A stretch of DNA of 64,000 nt from Doryteuthis pealeii (GCA_023376005.1 CM042156.1:41579156-41643155), one strand, 5' to 3'; shown: positions 61,701-63,157, numbered from the stretch's first letter. The notes: generated by a model from the letters alone, not told the origin. Numbers and translations are program-made.

Positions 61701-62661
61701 AAGTCATCAGCATTGTTATATCCTTGGGATCATTGGAAATTTCTGGTCTTTCAACAACGGGTTTCCTCGCCCAGGGGACCAATTGGGGTTGATCAAATCC
61801 CGACCCTTCCCTCTCGGCACATGACCTCGCCTCTTGATGACCATAGTTTTATTGTACTGGTCACCTGACCTCCAGCCATGTTTAAATGTTGCACAATTAT
61901 TTGTCTAAATTTTTTAGATGGGGCTTGATAATTTGTATTATTTAGATTTTTGGACTGTTCTCCTCATCTTTATTGTTATTTACATAATGATTCAAAACAC
62001 CTGAATAATACCAGAGGGCACATCACCTGAAATGTCATGTATATAACAATAAAGATGAGAACAATATGCACAATTAGTTTTATCTTAGATACAAAAACAG
62101 TCTTAGTTCTTTTCATATTAATGGAAAGTTGGAATTAGCTGGGTTTTTTTATGTTGTAGAAAAATAATTCTAAAACCAAAAAAGCATCTCTATTCACGGC
62201 TCGTTCATCTCTGACTGAAATTTTAGTAATTGGCCAAGGAAATTTAATAAAGATTCTGTAATTCCTAGTTGTGACTTATTCTCCTGTCACCTTTCTCTTT
62301 GACCCCTTGCAGAATATCCTACCATGATTTACTACTAAGTCCCCCACCCTACCCTCTTCTTTTATGCATAGGTTTCAATGAATATCTAAGAGATGTTTTT
62401 TTTTTTTTTTTTGGTTGTTTTTTTAATGATCGTCATATAAATCACCATGTAATTTCTCCATCTAAAAATATTTCCATTTCCACACTTTTTAGTCTGTATG
62501 ACCTTCCCGGTTAATTTCCAATTGCCACTGCCACTTTAAACAATTGATCTCAATGTAATTTTCTCTTTTTGCTTTTTTTTCTTCCAGTGCGTCGAACGCT
62601 GAAGGGAGGCCTCGACTTAGAAGAGTTGGAAACCATTGCTGCCTATCAGGAAGAAGTTTGA
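7374..62661 (+). CDS. FHOD: FHOD-family formin, 3' half of gene (12 spliced coding exons)
   Basis: Formins of the FHOD family bundle, cap and help assemble actin filaments in stress fibres and sarcomeres, and are held inactive by contact between the C-terminal DAD and the N-terminal GBD/FH3. The coding segments are 7374-7661, 14779-15962, 37821-37976, 40408-40593, 41606-41725, 44277-44438, 45740-45855, 46442-46516, 46965-47157, 48195-48321, 49136-49279 and 62588-62661. All are flanked by AG and GT and join without a frame break, giving 2825 bases, or 941 residues counting the first split codon as residue 1. Order: linker (1-97), Gln-rich (about 173-255), FH1 (about 371-434), FH2 (about 440-827), DAD region (about 870-941). 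The blocks [19 protein letters not shown] and KSLRRTLK match vertebrate FHOD1/FHOD3 as I know them. The GBD/FH3 half is outside the window. Confidence 0.95.
8902..9531 (-). mobile_element. Helitron-like non-autonomous element, 630 bp
   Basis: Read on the minus strand it begins TCTTATTATAATGG after A and ends with the hairpin GCACCTGGGGGTGC, ATATATTTG and CTAG followed by T. It is a close relative, in opposite orientation, of 45014-45637. No coding capacity. Confidence 0.85.
10209..10270. repeat. (AT)n array joined to a foldback-MITE end
   Basis: A TA array at 10209-10241 is followed by the right terminus of the CTGTTGTCCTCATC family (GGATGAGGACAACAGTC). Confidence 0.75.
10337..10545 (+). repeat. 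tRNA-derived SINE family 3
   Basis: A box GTTTAGCTCAGTTGTTAGAG and B-box-like AGGTTTCAATACC give a clear tRNA-like head. The body (ACATGAGTAGCACAGATTGG) follows, and the tail AAAAGGGGATAGACTCCCTC is shared by all copies. It is not a functional tRNA gene: the arms are mispaired and the body is 200 bp. Confidence 0.85.
11172..11366. repeat. Foldback, about 95-bp arms
   Basis: The left arm (ACAATACATTTAAGGTGCC to CACCTGTTAAGAAAT) is mirrored by the right arm (ATTTCTTAACAGG to GTATTGTACACTATAATA) with almost no spacer. Identity is high, so it is likely recent or conserved by conversion. Confidence 0.9.
11457..11692. mobile_element. Small MITE with 30-bp terminal inverted repeats
   Basis: The terminus 11457-11486 (GAGAATAAGTGCTTAATTGA onward) is the reverse complement of 11663-11692. 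The interior is 176 bp and non-coding, with a CGAAATGTACATAC segment. A TA array precedes it. Confidence 0.75.
11724..11764. repeat. (TA)n microsatellite
   Basis: Pure TA array of about 40 bp. Confidence 0.95.
12252..12537. mobile_element. GGTTAAATC foldback element, shortened copy
   Basis: It begins GGTTAAATCCAACTTAAC and ends AGTAGGATTTAACC, the reverse complement. The left arm carries the full 160-bp arm sequence seen at 37999; most of the right arm is deleted. Confidence 0.8.
12575..12697 (-). mobile_element. LINE 3'-end fragment
   Basis: The reverse complement matches the 3' end of the element at 60330-60610 (TTGATGAGTTGTGGTGCACC, then GAGCACTGTACACAATAAAT). It consists only of UTR-like sequence. 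Confidence 0.75.
12737..13081 (+). mobile_element. LINE 3' fragment (end of reverse-transcriptase ORF)
   Basis: Translation gives a degenerate [15 protein letters not shown], then CLSYS-like and [15 protein letters not shown] pieces, the far C-terminal end of a non-LTR retrotransposon ORF, followed by ATGACCGATAGGGATGG and AGTCATGGGTATCC. Five further copies in the window share this end. Stops and shifts show it is dead. Confidence 0.75.
13200..13412. repeat. Foldback MITE (CTGTTGTCCTCATC family), 213 bp
   Basis: Left ATTGTCCTCATCTTTATTGT and right ACAATAAAGATGAGGACAAT mirror each other, with GCCTTCCAGCTTTCTTCGG against GAAGAAGGCTGGAGGGCAC inside. This is the most compact two-armed copy. Confidence 0.85.
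14779..15962 (+). CDS. FHOD: FHOD exon b: Gln-rich segment, FH1 and start of FH2
   Basis: This 1184-bp exon has its acceptor at CTTTGTAG|TTGAC and donor at CAAAAG|GTGAAA; it enters in phase 1 and leaves in phase 0. In order it encodes [18 protein letters not shown] (conserved in FHOD proteins), a Gln-rich stretch at 15006-15257 with runs of up to about 10 Gln, a Pro/Ala/Val stretch, a charged block ([20 protein letters not shown]), the FH1 domain (15600-15791, at least five runs of 4-7 Pro, the profilin-actin docking sites), then the FH2 lasso with Trp in LHWKPLQ and IWTKL, ending [12 protein letters not shown]. The frame stays open past the donor to 16109 by chance. A GTG at 14790 is internal to the spliced frame and is not a start. 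Confidence 0.96.
16228..16452 (+). repeat. SINE family 2
   Basis: The head is degraded; the central block reads CTAATATCATTGGGAAAGG. Tail ACGATGGCTTTGGCATTAAA, ending AACAAAGAAACCATACC. Confidence 0.75.
16570..16820 (+). repeat. SINE-like repeat family 5
   Basis: Body with GGAGTTCTGGGGGAGCATGG, AGTACCCCTTCATTACTTAC, GGTAGTACCTGTTAGAGTCC and CATCTATAGGTTAGATAG, then an A run, AATACCCAACACAACAAGG and GGTTGACTTGCCATAAAAT. Copies at 26473, 33984, 41010 and 43625. Confidence 0.7.
16931..16975 (+). repeat. SINE family 2, 5' fragment
   Basis: G run then GTCATAGTGGATAACATGC, breaking off at a family 3 SINE in opposite orientation. Confidence 0.6.
16996..17226 (-). repeat. tRNA-derived SINE family 3
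   Basis: Minus-strand copy: at the right end the reverse complement of CCGACTGACCTAAACTGGAC is the A-box region, and at the left end GGCCTATTATTGGTATCAGC is the tail. It abuts a truncated family 2 head. Confidence 0.85.
17806..18010 (+). mobile_element. LINE 3' fragment
   Basis: Shares GATCTGTGCGGATACTGGAT, GACCTGCCTGGAGCAATGAC and AGAGTCATGGAAACCCATGC with the other LINE ends in the window. Truncated and recombined internally. Confidence 0.7.
18034..18500 (+). mobile_element. LINE 3' fragment, longest copy
   Basis: An open segment reads [40 protein letters not shown] and [16 protein letters not shown]. This is the C-terminal end of a non-LTR reverse transcriptase ORF, where L-L-Y-G-C-x-T-W-T is diagnostic. 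It then breaks at a stop (TAA at 18232) and continues degenerate to ATGATAGGGAAGGTTGGCG. Confidence 0.85.
18571..18705 (+). repeat. SINE family 1, 3'-truncated
   Basis: Head GCAGATGGTGTAATGATC, B-box-like GAGTTCAAAGCG, central AATACCCTTGGGAAAGG. It ends after GAGTAAATAGTAAGGCAG, before the tail. Confidence 0.75.
19408..19455. repeat. (AT)n microsatellite
   Basis: Pure AT array of about 46 bp. Confidence 0.95.
19688..19828. repeat. 23-bp minisatellite, about six copies
   Basis: Unit TTCCAAAAATCAAAATACAT with a TTT spacer, drifting to TTTCAAAAATCAAACTACC at the right end. It gives a spurious lysine/isoleucine frame. Confidence 0.85.
20265..20608. repeat. Chimeric SINE: family 2 tail (-) joined to family 1 body (+)
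   Basis: Bases 20265-20336 are a reverse family 2 tail (GGGTTATTTAATGCCAAAGC). From 20337 a family 1 body runs forward from its B box (AGTTCAAATCTTGG) through AATACCCTTGGGAAAGG and the TGACCTTGTCTCACATC tail, whose end grows into an AT array (20565-20608). Confidence 0.8.
23200..23263. repeat. (CT)n microsatellite
   Basis: Pure CT array, directly upstream of a family 4 SINE. Confidence 0.95.
23264..23402 (+). repeat. SINE family 4
   Basis: A-box-like TTGTAATGGTTAGCAAGG, B-box-like AGTTTGATCCTCGCTGG, then GATGCCCCCATACTTGCGAC and a short form of the family 1 tail, ending TCAGGTAAATACC. Bracketed by two CT arrays. Confidence 0.75.
23412..23484. repeat. (CT)n microsatellite
   Basis: Pure CT array preceded by a short CA run, at the 3' end of the SINE. 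Confidence 0.95.
24714..24752. repeat. (TA)n microsatellite
   Basis: TA array adjoining a foldback. Confidence 0.93.
24755..24873. repeat. Foldback, about 55-bp arms
   Basis: AGTAAAGAAATAACAAAAGA at the left end is mirrored by TCTTTTGTTATTTCTTTACT at the right. TAGTCTATTTCAG and AATAGTCTAATAGTC lie in the middle. Confidence 0.85.
24880..24992 (+). repeat. Dispersed repeat with GAGCACACATTGAGCTC
   Basis: Shares GAGCACACATTGAGCTCT and GTCGTAAGGAAGATTTCTTC with two tandem copies at 34270-34535. Class unknown; each copy ends at an AT array. Confidence 0.6.
24993..25048. repeat. (AT)n microsatellite
   Basis: Pure AT array, one of several within 400 bp. Confidence 0.95.
25085..25132. repeat. (AT)n microsatellite
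   Basis: Pure AT array flanking the foldback to its right. Confidence 0.95.
25134..25262. repeat. Imperfect foldback between AT arrays
   Basis: GCATAGACTGTGCTTGGGAAC is mirrored by GTTACCAAGCACCATTGACT with mismatches. CAGTTTCTTACTTATGCGA-type sequence pairs with ATAGATAAGAAACTG. Confidence 0.7.
25343..25384. repeat. (AT)n microsatellite
   Basis: Pure AT array. Confidence 0.95.
25441..25600 (-). repeat. 5S rRNA-derived repeat fragment
   Basis: On the minus strand, about 25478-25550 reads AAGATCACCAAAGTTAAGCA, then CTCAGTACTTAGATGGGTGA and CCACTTGG. This tracks the second half of eukaryotic 5S rRNA (GGAAGTTAAGCAG, TTAGTACTTGGATGGGAGACC), including the internal-promoter part, with many substitutions. 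It is a 5S pseudogene or the head of a 5S-type SINE, not a functional gene. Confidence 0.75.
26299..26333. repeat. (AT)n microsatellite
   Basis: AT array immediately before a family 4 SINE. Confidence 0.93.
26334..26472 (+). repeat. SINE family 4
   Basis: Starts GGGCATCCCATTGTGG; A box GTGGTCTAATGGTTAGC; B-box-like AGTTCAATTATCGCTGG; tail AACCTTGTGTCACATCC ending GGGTTGGATAAATACC, which is the family 1 tail on a different head. Confidence 0.8.
26473..26805 (+). repeat. SINE family 5, near full length
   Basis: Its head (GGAGGCTCGTGGTGAAATGG) resembles family 1. The body has GGTAGTACCTGTTAGGGTCC and CATCTATGGGTTAAATAG, then an AT-rich linker and a GGTTACTATGCCATAAAAC tail. A perfect 12-bp hairpin (CATTGCTCCTTGG / CCAAGGAGCAATG) lies at 26608-26636. 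It abuts a family 4 copy. Confidence 0.75.
27344..27376. repeat. (TA)n microsatellite after TG run
   Basis: GTGTGTGTGTG passing into a TA array. Confidence 0.9.
27482..27792. mobile_element. hAT-type MITE with 8-bp target duplication
   Basis: The element 27490-27784 begins CAGTGGTTCTCAACC and ends GTTGAGAACCACT(C). The 8-bp direct repeat ATATAGAC flanks it at 27482-27489 and 27785-27792. Eight-base duplications and the CAGTGG...CCACTG type of ends are hAT hallmarks. An internal partial duplication (TTGCTTGCTTGGACC twice) is present. Second copy at 59393. Confidence 0.85.
28597..29285. repeat. Nested foldback interrupted by AT array and SINE
   Basis: The outer arms 28597-28680 and 29203-29285 are reverse complements (ATTTGAAAATTTAGTCAAC against GTTGACTAAATTTTCAAAT). 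An inner foldback lies at 28706-28861 (GACATGGGCATAT against ATATGCCCATGTC). An AT array (28862-28905) and a family 1 SINE then separate the halves. Confidence 0.8.
28906..29200 (+). repeat. SINE family 1, near full length, within a foldback
   Basis: Head GGAGGTGCGTGGTGTAATGG, B box GAGTTCAAGTCC, central block AATACCCTTGAGAAAGG, tail TGACCTTGTGTTACCTCC ending GGGTTGGTAAATATATA. Confidence 0.85.
30441..30695 (-). repeat. tRNA-derived SINE family 3
   Basis: Minus-strand copy. The right end, reversed, gives the A-box region GGTTTAGCTCAGTCGGTAAA, and the left end carries the GGCCTATTGTCGGTATCAAC tail module. Confidence 0.85.
32342..32378. repeat. (AT)n microsatellite
   Basis: Pure AT array. Confidence 0.95.
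33219..33260. repeat. (AT)n microsatellite
   Basis: Pure TA array. Confidence 0.95.
33715..33980 (+). mobile_element. LINE 3' fragment
   Basis: Contains AGACGAACAAGACATCCTGG, CACTGCTGGAGAAG, GATTCTGGACGCC and GCTGATGACCAATAGGGAC, as in the other LINE ends. It ends TCAACACAACCTGATGG. Confidence 0.75.
33984..34155 (+). repeat. SINE family 5 tail
   Basis: Directly after the LINE end: GGTTAGATAGATAAACAAATG, a long T run, AATTGAATACCCAACAAG, GAGTTGACATGGCATAAAAT and CTAACCAACC. Confidence 0.65.
34270..34535 (+). repeat. Two tandem copies of the GAGCACACATTGAGCTC repeat
   Basis: The units 34270-34412 and 34413-34535 each read GACTCTGACAATAAGAGC (or a variant), GAGCACACATTGAGCT, GACAACTGAAAAACTAC and AAGGAAGATTT, and each ends in an AT array. 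A third copy is at 24880. Confidence 0.8.
34545..34945 (-). repeat. Duplicated tRNA-like repeat unit
   Basis: The unit 34556-34745 and a diverged copy 34785-34945 share CAGTGYRGYTAKA..TTAGCA, GGCCG and CAGCTRCCA blocks. On the minus strand the first has TGGCCGTATGGGTAAGAGG (A-box-like) and GGGTCTCGAACCCGG (B-box-like). The second, on the minus strand, reads [20 protein letters not shown] in frame, a peptide I recall from octopus predicted proteins (recollection, not checked). Confidence 0.6.
34969..35217. repeat. GC-rich palindromic block between 15-bp direct repeats
   Basis: CACTAGAGAGCTCAA occurs at 34954-34968 and 35218-35232. The interior is strikingly GC-rich for this locus and contains a long imperfect hairpin from GCGTCAATCCC (35048) to GGGATTGACGC (35155-35165), with CCCTCAGGCAATACC paired with GCCTGAGG inside. 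No transposase coding. Confidence 0.65.
36462..36725 (+). repeat. tRNA-derived SINE family 3, near full length
   Basis: A box GGTTTAGTTCAGTTGGTAGA, B box CTGGTTCAATGCC, body ACATGAGTAGCACAGATTGG and tail AAAAGGGGATAGACTCCCTC then GCTGATACCGACTATAGGCC. The clearest tRNA-like head in the window, but not a gene. Confidence 0.87.
36803..37090 (+). repeat. SINE family 1, diverged
   Basis: Head CTAAGCGTAATGGTTATC, B box GAGTTCAAATCC; the central block is lost. Tail TTGACCTTGTATCACATC. Confidence 0.7.
37821..37976 (+). CDS. FHOD: FHOD exon c: FH2 knob region
   Basis: Acceptor ATAGCAG|AAAGCT, donor ATAGAG|GTAAAT, phase 0 at both ends, 52 codons. It encodes [19 protein letters not shown] followed by a segment on controlling helix packing, ending NKEGIE. 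The RSNAINIG block contains the conserved Ile of the FH2 knob that is needed for actin contact in other formins, and it is intact here. A 405-bp foldback element starts 22 bp after this exon. Confidence 0.96.
37999..38403. mobile_element. GGTTAAATC foldback element, intact copy, 405 bp
   Basis: Begins GGTTAAATCAAATTTAACGG and ends with its reverse complement GTTTGATTTAACC. The arms of about 190 bp are reverse complements through ATTTTTTCAGGTCAGTTAAC, with a small centre (AGAATCTGTGTTACGCC). No coding sequence. Other copies at 12252 and 57196. It sits 22 bp after the exon c donor. Confidence 0.9.
38540..39700. repeat. Unclassified dispersed repeat (GTTACATAATGAATAGGC)
   Basis: From 38545 to about 38890, blocks match 52948-53290: GTTACATAATGAATAGGC, CAGCCTATCAT or a variant, AAAGTATGTCTC and AGATAGAAGTGGAGAGAGAT-like. 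The rest to 39700 is not AT-rich repeat-like but has no frame I can assign. Its 3' limit is a guess. Confidence 0.5.
40408..40593 (+). CDS. FHOD: FHOD exon d: FH2 core
   Basis: Acceptor TTTTCAG|AAAATT, donor GAACAG|GTAAGT, phase 0 at both ends, 62 codons. It encodes the helical FH2 segment with [30 protein letters not shown] and [16 protein letters not shown]. These blocks closely resemble vertebrate FHOD1 and FHOD3, and together with exon c they separate this gene from the mDia/DAAM-type formins. Confidence 0.96.
40795..40983 (+). pseudogene. Possible LINE ORF C-terminal fragment
   Basis: The open segment reads [20 protein letters not shown] then KIRSE. The D-L-x-x-(M/L)-x-I-S-W/Y-x-x-(L/A)-K-x-x-A-x-x-R pattern is common near the C-terminus of non-LTR retrotransposon polyproteins. 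Assignment is weak, and it lies in an FHOD intron. Confidence 0.4.
41010..41206 (+). repeat. SINE family 5, partial
   Basis: TATCATGGGTATGACCTTAA, CTCTGTGGAGTATGGAGTAC, GTTAGGGTCCCATCTATGGG. It ends in a short A-rich tract and runs into a LINE fragment. Confidence 0.7.
41214..41332 (+). mobile_element. LINE 3' fragment (short)
   Basis: Translation gives [20 protein letters not shown] then [18 protein letters not shown]. It is the same ORF end as at 18034, cut off after KQC. Confidence 0.8.
41606..41725 (+). CDS. FHOD: FHOD exon e: FH2 core with GSFLNG motif
   Basis: Acceptor TCTTGCAG|GAAATT, donor ACACAG|GTAAGA, phase 0, 40 codons. It encodes [20 protein letters not shown] and ends [10 protein letters not shown]. 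This is the FH2 signature, usually written G-N-x-M/L-N; here the first Asn is Ser (codon AGC), while the second Asn and the flanking glycines are kept. A Helitron-like element begins 79 bp downstream. Confidence 0.95.
41805..42220 (+). mobile_element. Helitron-like non-autonomous element, 416 bp
   Basis: It starts TCTCTGATTGTCTATACATA after A and ends with the hairpin TACCCAGGCGACGCCGGGTA, GCCACTG and CTAG followed by T. These are canonical Helitron end features. The body differs from the other Helitron-like copies here, so it is a separate family. Confidence 0.75.
43216..43398 (-). repeat. tRNA-derived SINE family 3, head missing
   Basis: Minus-strand tail and body only (GTCGATATCAGCCAATCAGC, GAGGGAGTCTATCCCCTTTT, CTACTCATACGCTGAGTTG). 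Preceded by a TAAG repeat. Confidence 0.8.
43625..43870 (+). repeat. SINE family 5, partial
   Basis: GAGCTCTGAGGAGTGTGGAG, GTACTTGTTAGGGTC, then the GGTTCACCTGCCATAAAATC tail. Confidence 0.7.
43987..44200. repeat. Possible solo LTR
   Basis: Bounded by TGTAATGGAATATTCCACA and a possible ACTACA end, with a TATA-like TATATATAG at about 44032 and AATAAA at 44129 followed by a GT-rich stretch. This is LTR-like architecture, but I found no clean target duplication. Confidence 0.4.
44277..44438 (+). CDS. FHOD: FHOD exon f: FH2 post region
   Basis: Acceptor TCTTTCAG|GTCCAA, donor GCAAAG|GTAAGC, phase 0, 54 codons. It encodes [32 protein letters not shown] and [14 protein letters not shown]. These match the FHOD pattern in which the GFxLxYLxKVxEVKDT block follows the FH2 signature. 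Confidence 0.95.
44533..44686. repeat. Foldback, about 65-bp arms
   Basis: TGTGAGGAAAAGTATTGGAA at the left is mirrored by TTCCAATATTTTTCCTCACA at the right, with GTTAAATTCAATATTTTGCC against GGAAAATATTAATTGAATTT inside. Confidence 0.85.
44952..45725 (+). repeat. 62-bp tandem unit interrupted by a Helitron
   Basis: The unit TTGTTTTAATGTTAGTAAAA to AATATTTTTTGATTAAA occurs at 44952-45013, again at 45638-45700, and a partial third copy at 45701-45725. The Helitron-like element sits exactly between copies one and two. The third copy reaches the acceptor region of exon g. Confidence 0.9.
45014..45637 (+). mobile_element. Helitron-like non-autonomous element, 624 bp
   Basis: It starts TCTTATTATAATGG after A and ends GCACCCGGAGGGTGC (hairpin), ATATATTTG, CTAG, followed by T. 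A full-length relative of 8902-9531. The interrupted tandem repeat around it marks both ends independently. Confidence 0.9.
45740..45855 (+). CDS. FHOD: FHOD exon g: FH2 C-terminal helices
   Basis: Acceptor GTATTTTCAG|ATTGAT, donor ACCAA|GTAAGT, 116 bp, entering phase 0 and leaving phase 2. It encodes [20 protein letters not shown], then [12 protein letters not shown], helical coiled-coil-like sequence in the FH2 post subdomain. A 62-bp duplicated unit carrying a Helitron insertion lies just upstream. Confidence 0.93.
45856..46441. other. Short FHOD intron with GC-richer insert of unknown kind
   Basis: Bases about 45920-46325 are clearly GC-richer than neighbouring intron and exon DNA and contain no long open frame. 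No terminal repeats or flanking duplication could be found by eye. It looks like a young insertion of unknown type. Confidence 0.45.
46442..46516 (+). CDS. FHOD: FHOD exon h: short FH2 exon
   Basis: Acceptor TTTTTCAG|AATGTA, donor ACCAG|GTAAAC, 75 bp, phase 2 at both ends. It encodes [20 protein letters not shown] then RILT, matching the FHOD segment that precedes the YLG-type helix. The split codons give Lys at the 5' end and Arg at the 3' end. Confidence 0.93.
46965..47157 (+). CDS. FHOD: FHOD exon i: end of FH2 and basic tail helix
   Basis: Acceptor TGTTCACAG|ATATCA, donor TTAGGG|GTAAGT, 193 bp, entering phase 2 and leaving phase 0. It encodes [32 protein letters not shown] and the basic helix [17 protein letters not shown]. 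The FALEYRT block and the RERxKTRGxMI block are close matches to the end of FH2 in vertebrate FHOD proteins. Confidence 0.95.
47220..47725 (+). mobile_element. Degenerate, internally deleted mariner-like element, copy 2
   Basis: Begins CCCAAAAGTAAGGTCTCC. The N-terminal transposase frame is broken by stops. The same internal deletion junction and 3' end (TTGACAATAAACAATAAACG) as at 6205. Confidence 0.7.
47735..48031 (+). repeat. Unclassified dispersed repeat, + copy
   Basis: Carries GATGCTGATAGGTACACATC, CTTCCCTAACCATTTCAAGC, TTACACAGGATAGGTTACAA and CATGGACTCATTCAAAGC. The inverse copy is at 58712-59006. Copy length is about 295 bp. Class unknown. Confidence 0.75.
48195..48321 (+). CDS. FHOD: FHOD exon j: linker between FH2 and DAD
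   Basis: Acceptor TTTTCAG|ACAGAG, donor AAGTTG|GTAAGT, 127 bp, entering phase 0 and leaving phase 1. It begins TEKF, which follows the end of FH2 in FHOD proteins, and continues with a poorly conserved hydrophilic linker. No domain is recognised in the linker. Confidence 0.92.
48622..48726 (+). mobile_element. LINE 3' terminal fragment
   Basis: GGATACTGGATGCCATG, GTGATGACCAATAGGC, GAGAGTCATGGAAATGC. Only the last 100 bp of the LINE is present. Confidence 0.7.
48874..49062 (+). repeat. SINE family 2, 3'-truncated
   Basis: Head TGGCGTACTGGCTAACATGC, central TAATACTCTTGGGAAAG, tail ends at GGTTTGGCATTAAATTG. Confidence 0.8.
49136..49279 (+). CDS. FHOD: FHOD exon k: DAD core and basic stretch
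   Basis: Acceptor CTCATTAG|GACGGG, donor AAATCAC|GTAAGT, 144 bp, phase 1 at both ends. It encodes [20 protein letters not shown], the acidic/hydrophobic DAD core (DDEILxxC, like DEIMDLL in FHOD1), then a basic run [11 protein letters not shown]. In human FHOD1 the two serines aligned with RSR and RKS are ROCK sites that release autoinhibition; both are present here. The third such site (Thr) falls in the next exon. Confidence 0.94.
49795..50220. repeat. Foldback, about 200-bp arms
   Basis: TAATCTGAACATTAGCTACA near 49822 is mirrored by TGTAGCTAATGTTCAGATTA near 50167. ATTTTCATGTTAAAACATTC and the left ACATGAAAATATCC form the inner arms. The right arm has an extra roughly 30-bp segment. Confidence 0.87.
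50618..50852 (+). repeat. SINE family 2, near full length
   Basis: Head CCCCATTGTGTAGTGACTAA, B box AAGTTCAAACTCC, central AATACCCTTGGGAAAGG, tail ATATGCCATTAAACAAAA then an A run. Confidence 0.83.
51395..51853 (+). repeat. SINE family 1 interrupted by a family 4 SINE
   Basis: Family 1 occupies 51395-51500 and 51646-51853. A complete family 4 SINE (51501-51645: GGCATCCCATCATGGTGTAA to GGATAAATATCTA) sits inside its central block. CTTGGGAAAG before and CTTGAGAAAG after the insert look like the target duplication. Confidence 0.85.
52239..52281. repeat. (CT)n microsatellite
   Basis: Pure CT array. Confidence 0.95.
52948..53290. repeat. Unclassified dispersed repeat, second copy of 38540
   Basis: GTTACATAATGAATAGGCAC, then AAATGTATGTCTC and AAGATGGAAATGGAGAGATA correspond to the 38540 copy with many indels. 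Confidence 0.6.
53330..54100. repeat. Foldback MITE (CTGTTGTCCTCATC family): degraded right end plus fuller copy
   Basis: 53390-53530 is a degraded right half (AAAACATTGTGAGTATAACG). 53790-54100 has left ACTGTTGTCCTCATCTTTAT and right ACAATAAAGATGAGGATAAC with GGCTGATATGC inside. Confidence 0.7.
55057..55102. repeat. (AT)n microsatellite
   Basis: Pure AT array just before a foldback. Confidence 0.95.
55108..55437. repeat. Foldback, about 100-bp arms
   Basis: AAAACAAGGTATTCAGAGGA is mirrored, with mismatches, by CATCCTTTGAATACTTTGTTTT. ATGTTTCAGTTTGTATATTA pairs with CATACAAACTGAAATGTTTT. About 120 bp of spacer. Confidence 0.85.
56186..56515 (+). repeat. SINE family 1, full length with target duplication and internal hairpin
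   Basis: ATATATACTCGCTGA at 56186-56200 recurs at 56501-56515, flanking a complete SINE with head GGTGCGTGGTGTAATGGTTA. At about 56362-56403 the GGCTAACTTTGGCTAGG segment is followed by its inverted duplicate CCTAGCCAAAGTTAGCC. Confidence 0.88.
57196..57632. mobile_element. GGTTAAATC foldback element, copy 3
   Basis: GGTTAAATCAAATTTAACGG at the left, TTTGATTTAATC at the right. Arms of about 200 bp as in 37999-38403, with small indels. Confidence 0.88.
57778..58015 (+). repeat. tRNA-derived SINE family 3, 5'-truncated
   Basis: Starts at TCCGCCTAGGAACCAC after the A box; B-box-like AGGTTCAATACC; tail GTGAAAAGGTGATAGACACT then GCTGATACCGACAATAGG. Confidence 0.82.
58712..59006 (-). repeat. Unclassified dispersed repeat, - copy
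   Basis: Reverse complement of 47735-48031 (GGTGAGGGAAGAAAAAAG, AATGAGTCCTCGGG). Preceded by an AT array and followed by a GATA repeat (58999-59030). Confidence 0.75.
59393..59609. mobile_element. hAT-type MITE, second copy
   Basis: Begins CAATGGTTCTCAACC and ends TTGAGAACC. An 8-bp repeat ATCTAAAA lies at 59393-59400 and 59602-59609. The last bases of the right end seem lost. Confidence 0.75.
60330..60612 (+). mobile_element. LINE 3' end with C-terminal ORF tail
   Basis: Translates as [20 protein letters not shown] then [11 protein letters not shown] and stop, the typical W-N-x-L-P end of a non-LTR retrotransposon ORF. About 170 bp of UTR and an ATT repeat tail (60592-60612) follow. A different family from the 18034 LINE. 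Confidence 0.8.
60613..61410. repeat. Diverged duplication with SINE remnant between copies
   Basis: Segment 60613-60885 recurs at 61196-61410 (GAAGCTCAACTTTGTGT / GAAGCTGAACTTTGTGT; GGATGATCCCAACAGT / GGGTGATCCCAACAGT). Between them, 61050-61145 is a family 1 SINE middle part (GTAAATAATAGGGTAAACTG). Confidence 0.7.
61915..62070. repeat. Foldback MITE (CTGTTGTCCTCATC family), short copy
   Basis: Left GGACTGTTCTCCTCATCTTT, right ACAATAAAGATGAGAACAAT, with ACCAGAGGGCACATCACCTG inside. Confidence 0.78.
62588..62661 (+). CDS. FHOD: FHOD terminal coding exon: end of DAD, stop codon
   Basis: Acceptor TTTTCTTCCAG|TGCGTC after a 13.3-kb intron, entering phase 1, with TGA at 62659-62661. It encodes [20 protein letters not shown] followed by QEEV. 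The LRRTLK block continues the basic DAD segment and carries the Thr aligned with the third ROCK site of FHOD1. The tail after LRRTLKGGL is short and acidic. Confidence 0.93.
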
Positions 62662-63126
62662 AATGGTTGCATTTTTCTTTTTTTTTTTTTTACTTCAGTG
62701 CCGAATCCGTCTCCGCACTGCAGTCAGATGCATGCCAACTGCAAAGATCCGCCCATTAACAGACAAATTGTGCAGCTGTGGCAGTCGCAGGGACACATGC
62801 GTTCATGCCTTGCTCATTTGCTTGGCTTGCCAGGCTGCCTCTCTGTCTGCCTCTGACTCGTCCATCTGACAGTCGTACCTTGTCTTTCACTATTGTTACT
62901 ACTACTACTACTATTACCATTTCTTATTGTGACAATTACGATGACATCATCTGCCATCCTGCCATGGATATTTGTGACTCTTGTTATTTATTGCGATGGT
63001 TCTCCTGCTGCTTCCCCTTTCAAATAGTCATACACACTAACTTGGTACGTGCTAACAAACATACACATACTCATTCGATCTGACAAGTGACACCTGCTAC
63101 CTGTCTGGGACTACCAATGTTCAATG

Positions 63127-63157
<31 letters not shown>

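Larger units (their letters stand above)
49280..62587. other. 13.3-kb last FHOD intron
   Basis: Repeats are listed separately. Stretches with nothing identifiable are 49280-49790, 50220-50610, 51180-51390, 51900-52940, 54110-55050, 55440-56180, 56510-57190, 58020-58700, 59010-59390, 59610-60320 and 61410-61910. Bases 54190-54540 are GC-richer with no open frame. The segment near 51156 has the form of an alternative terminal exon. Confidence 0.75.
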
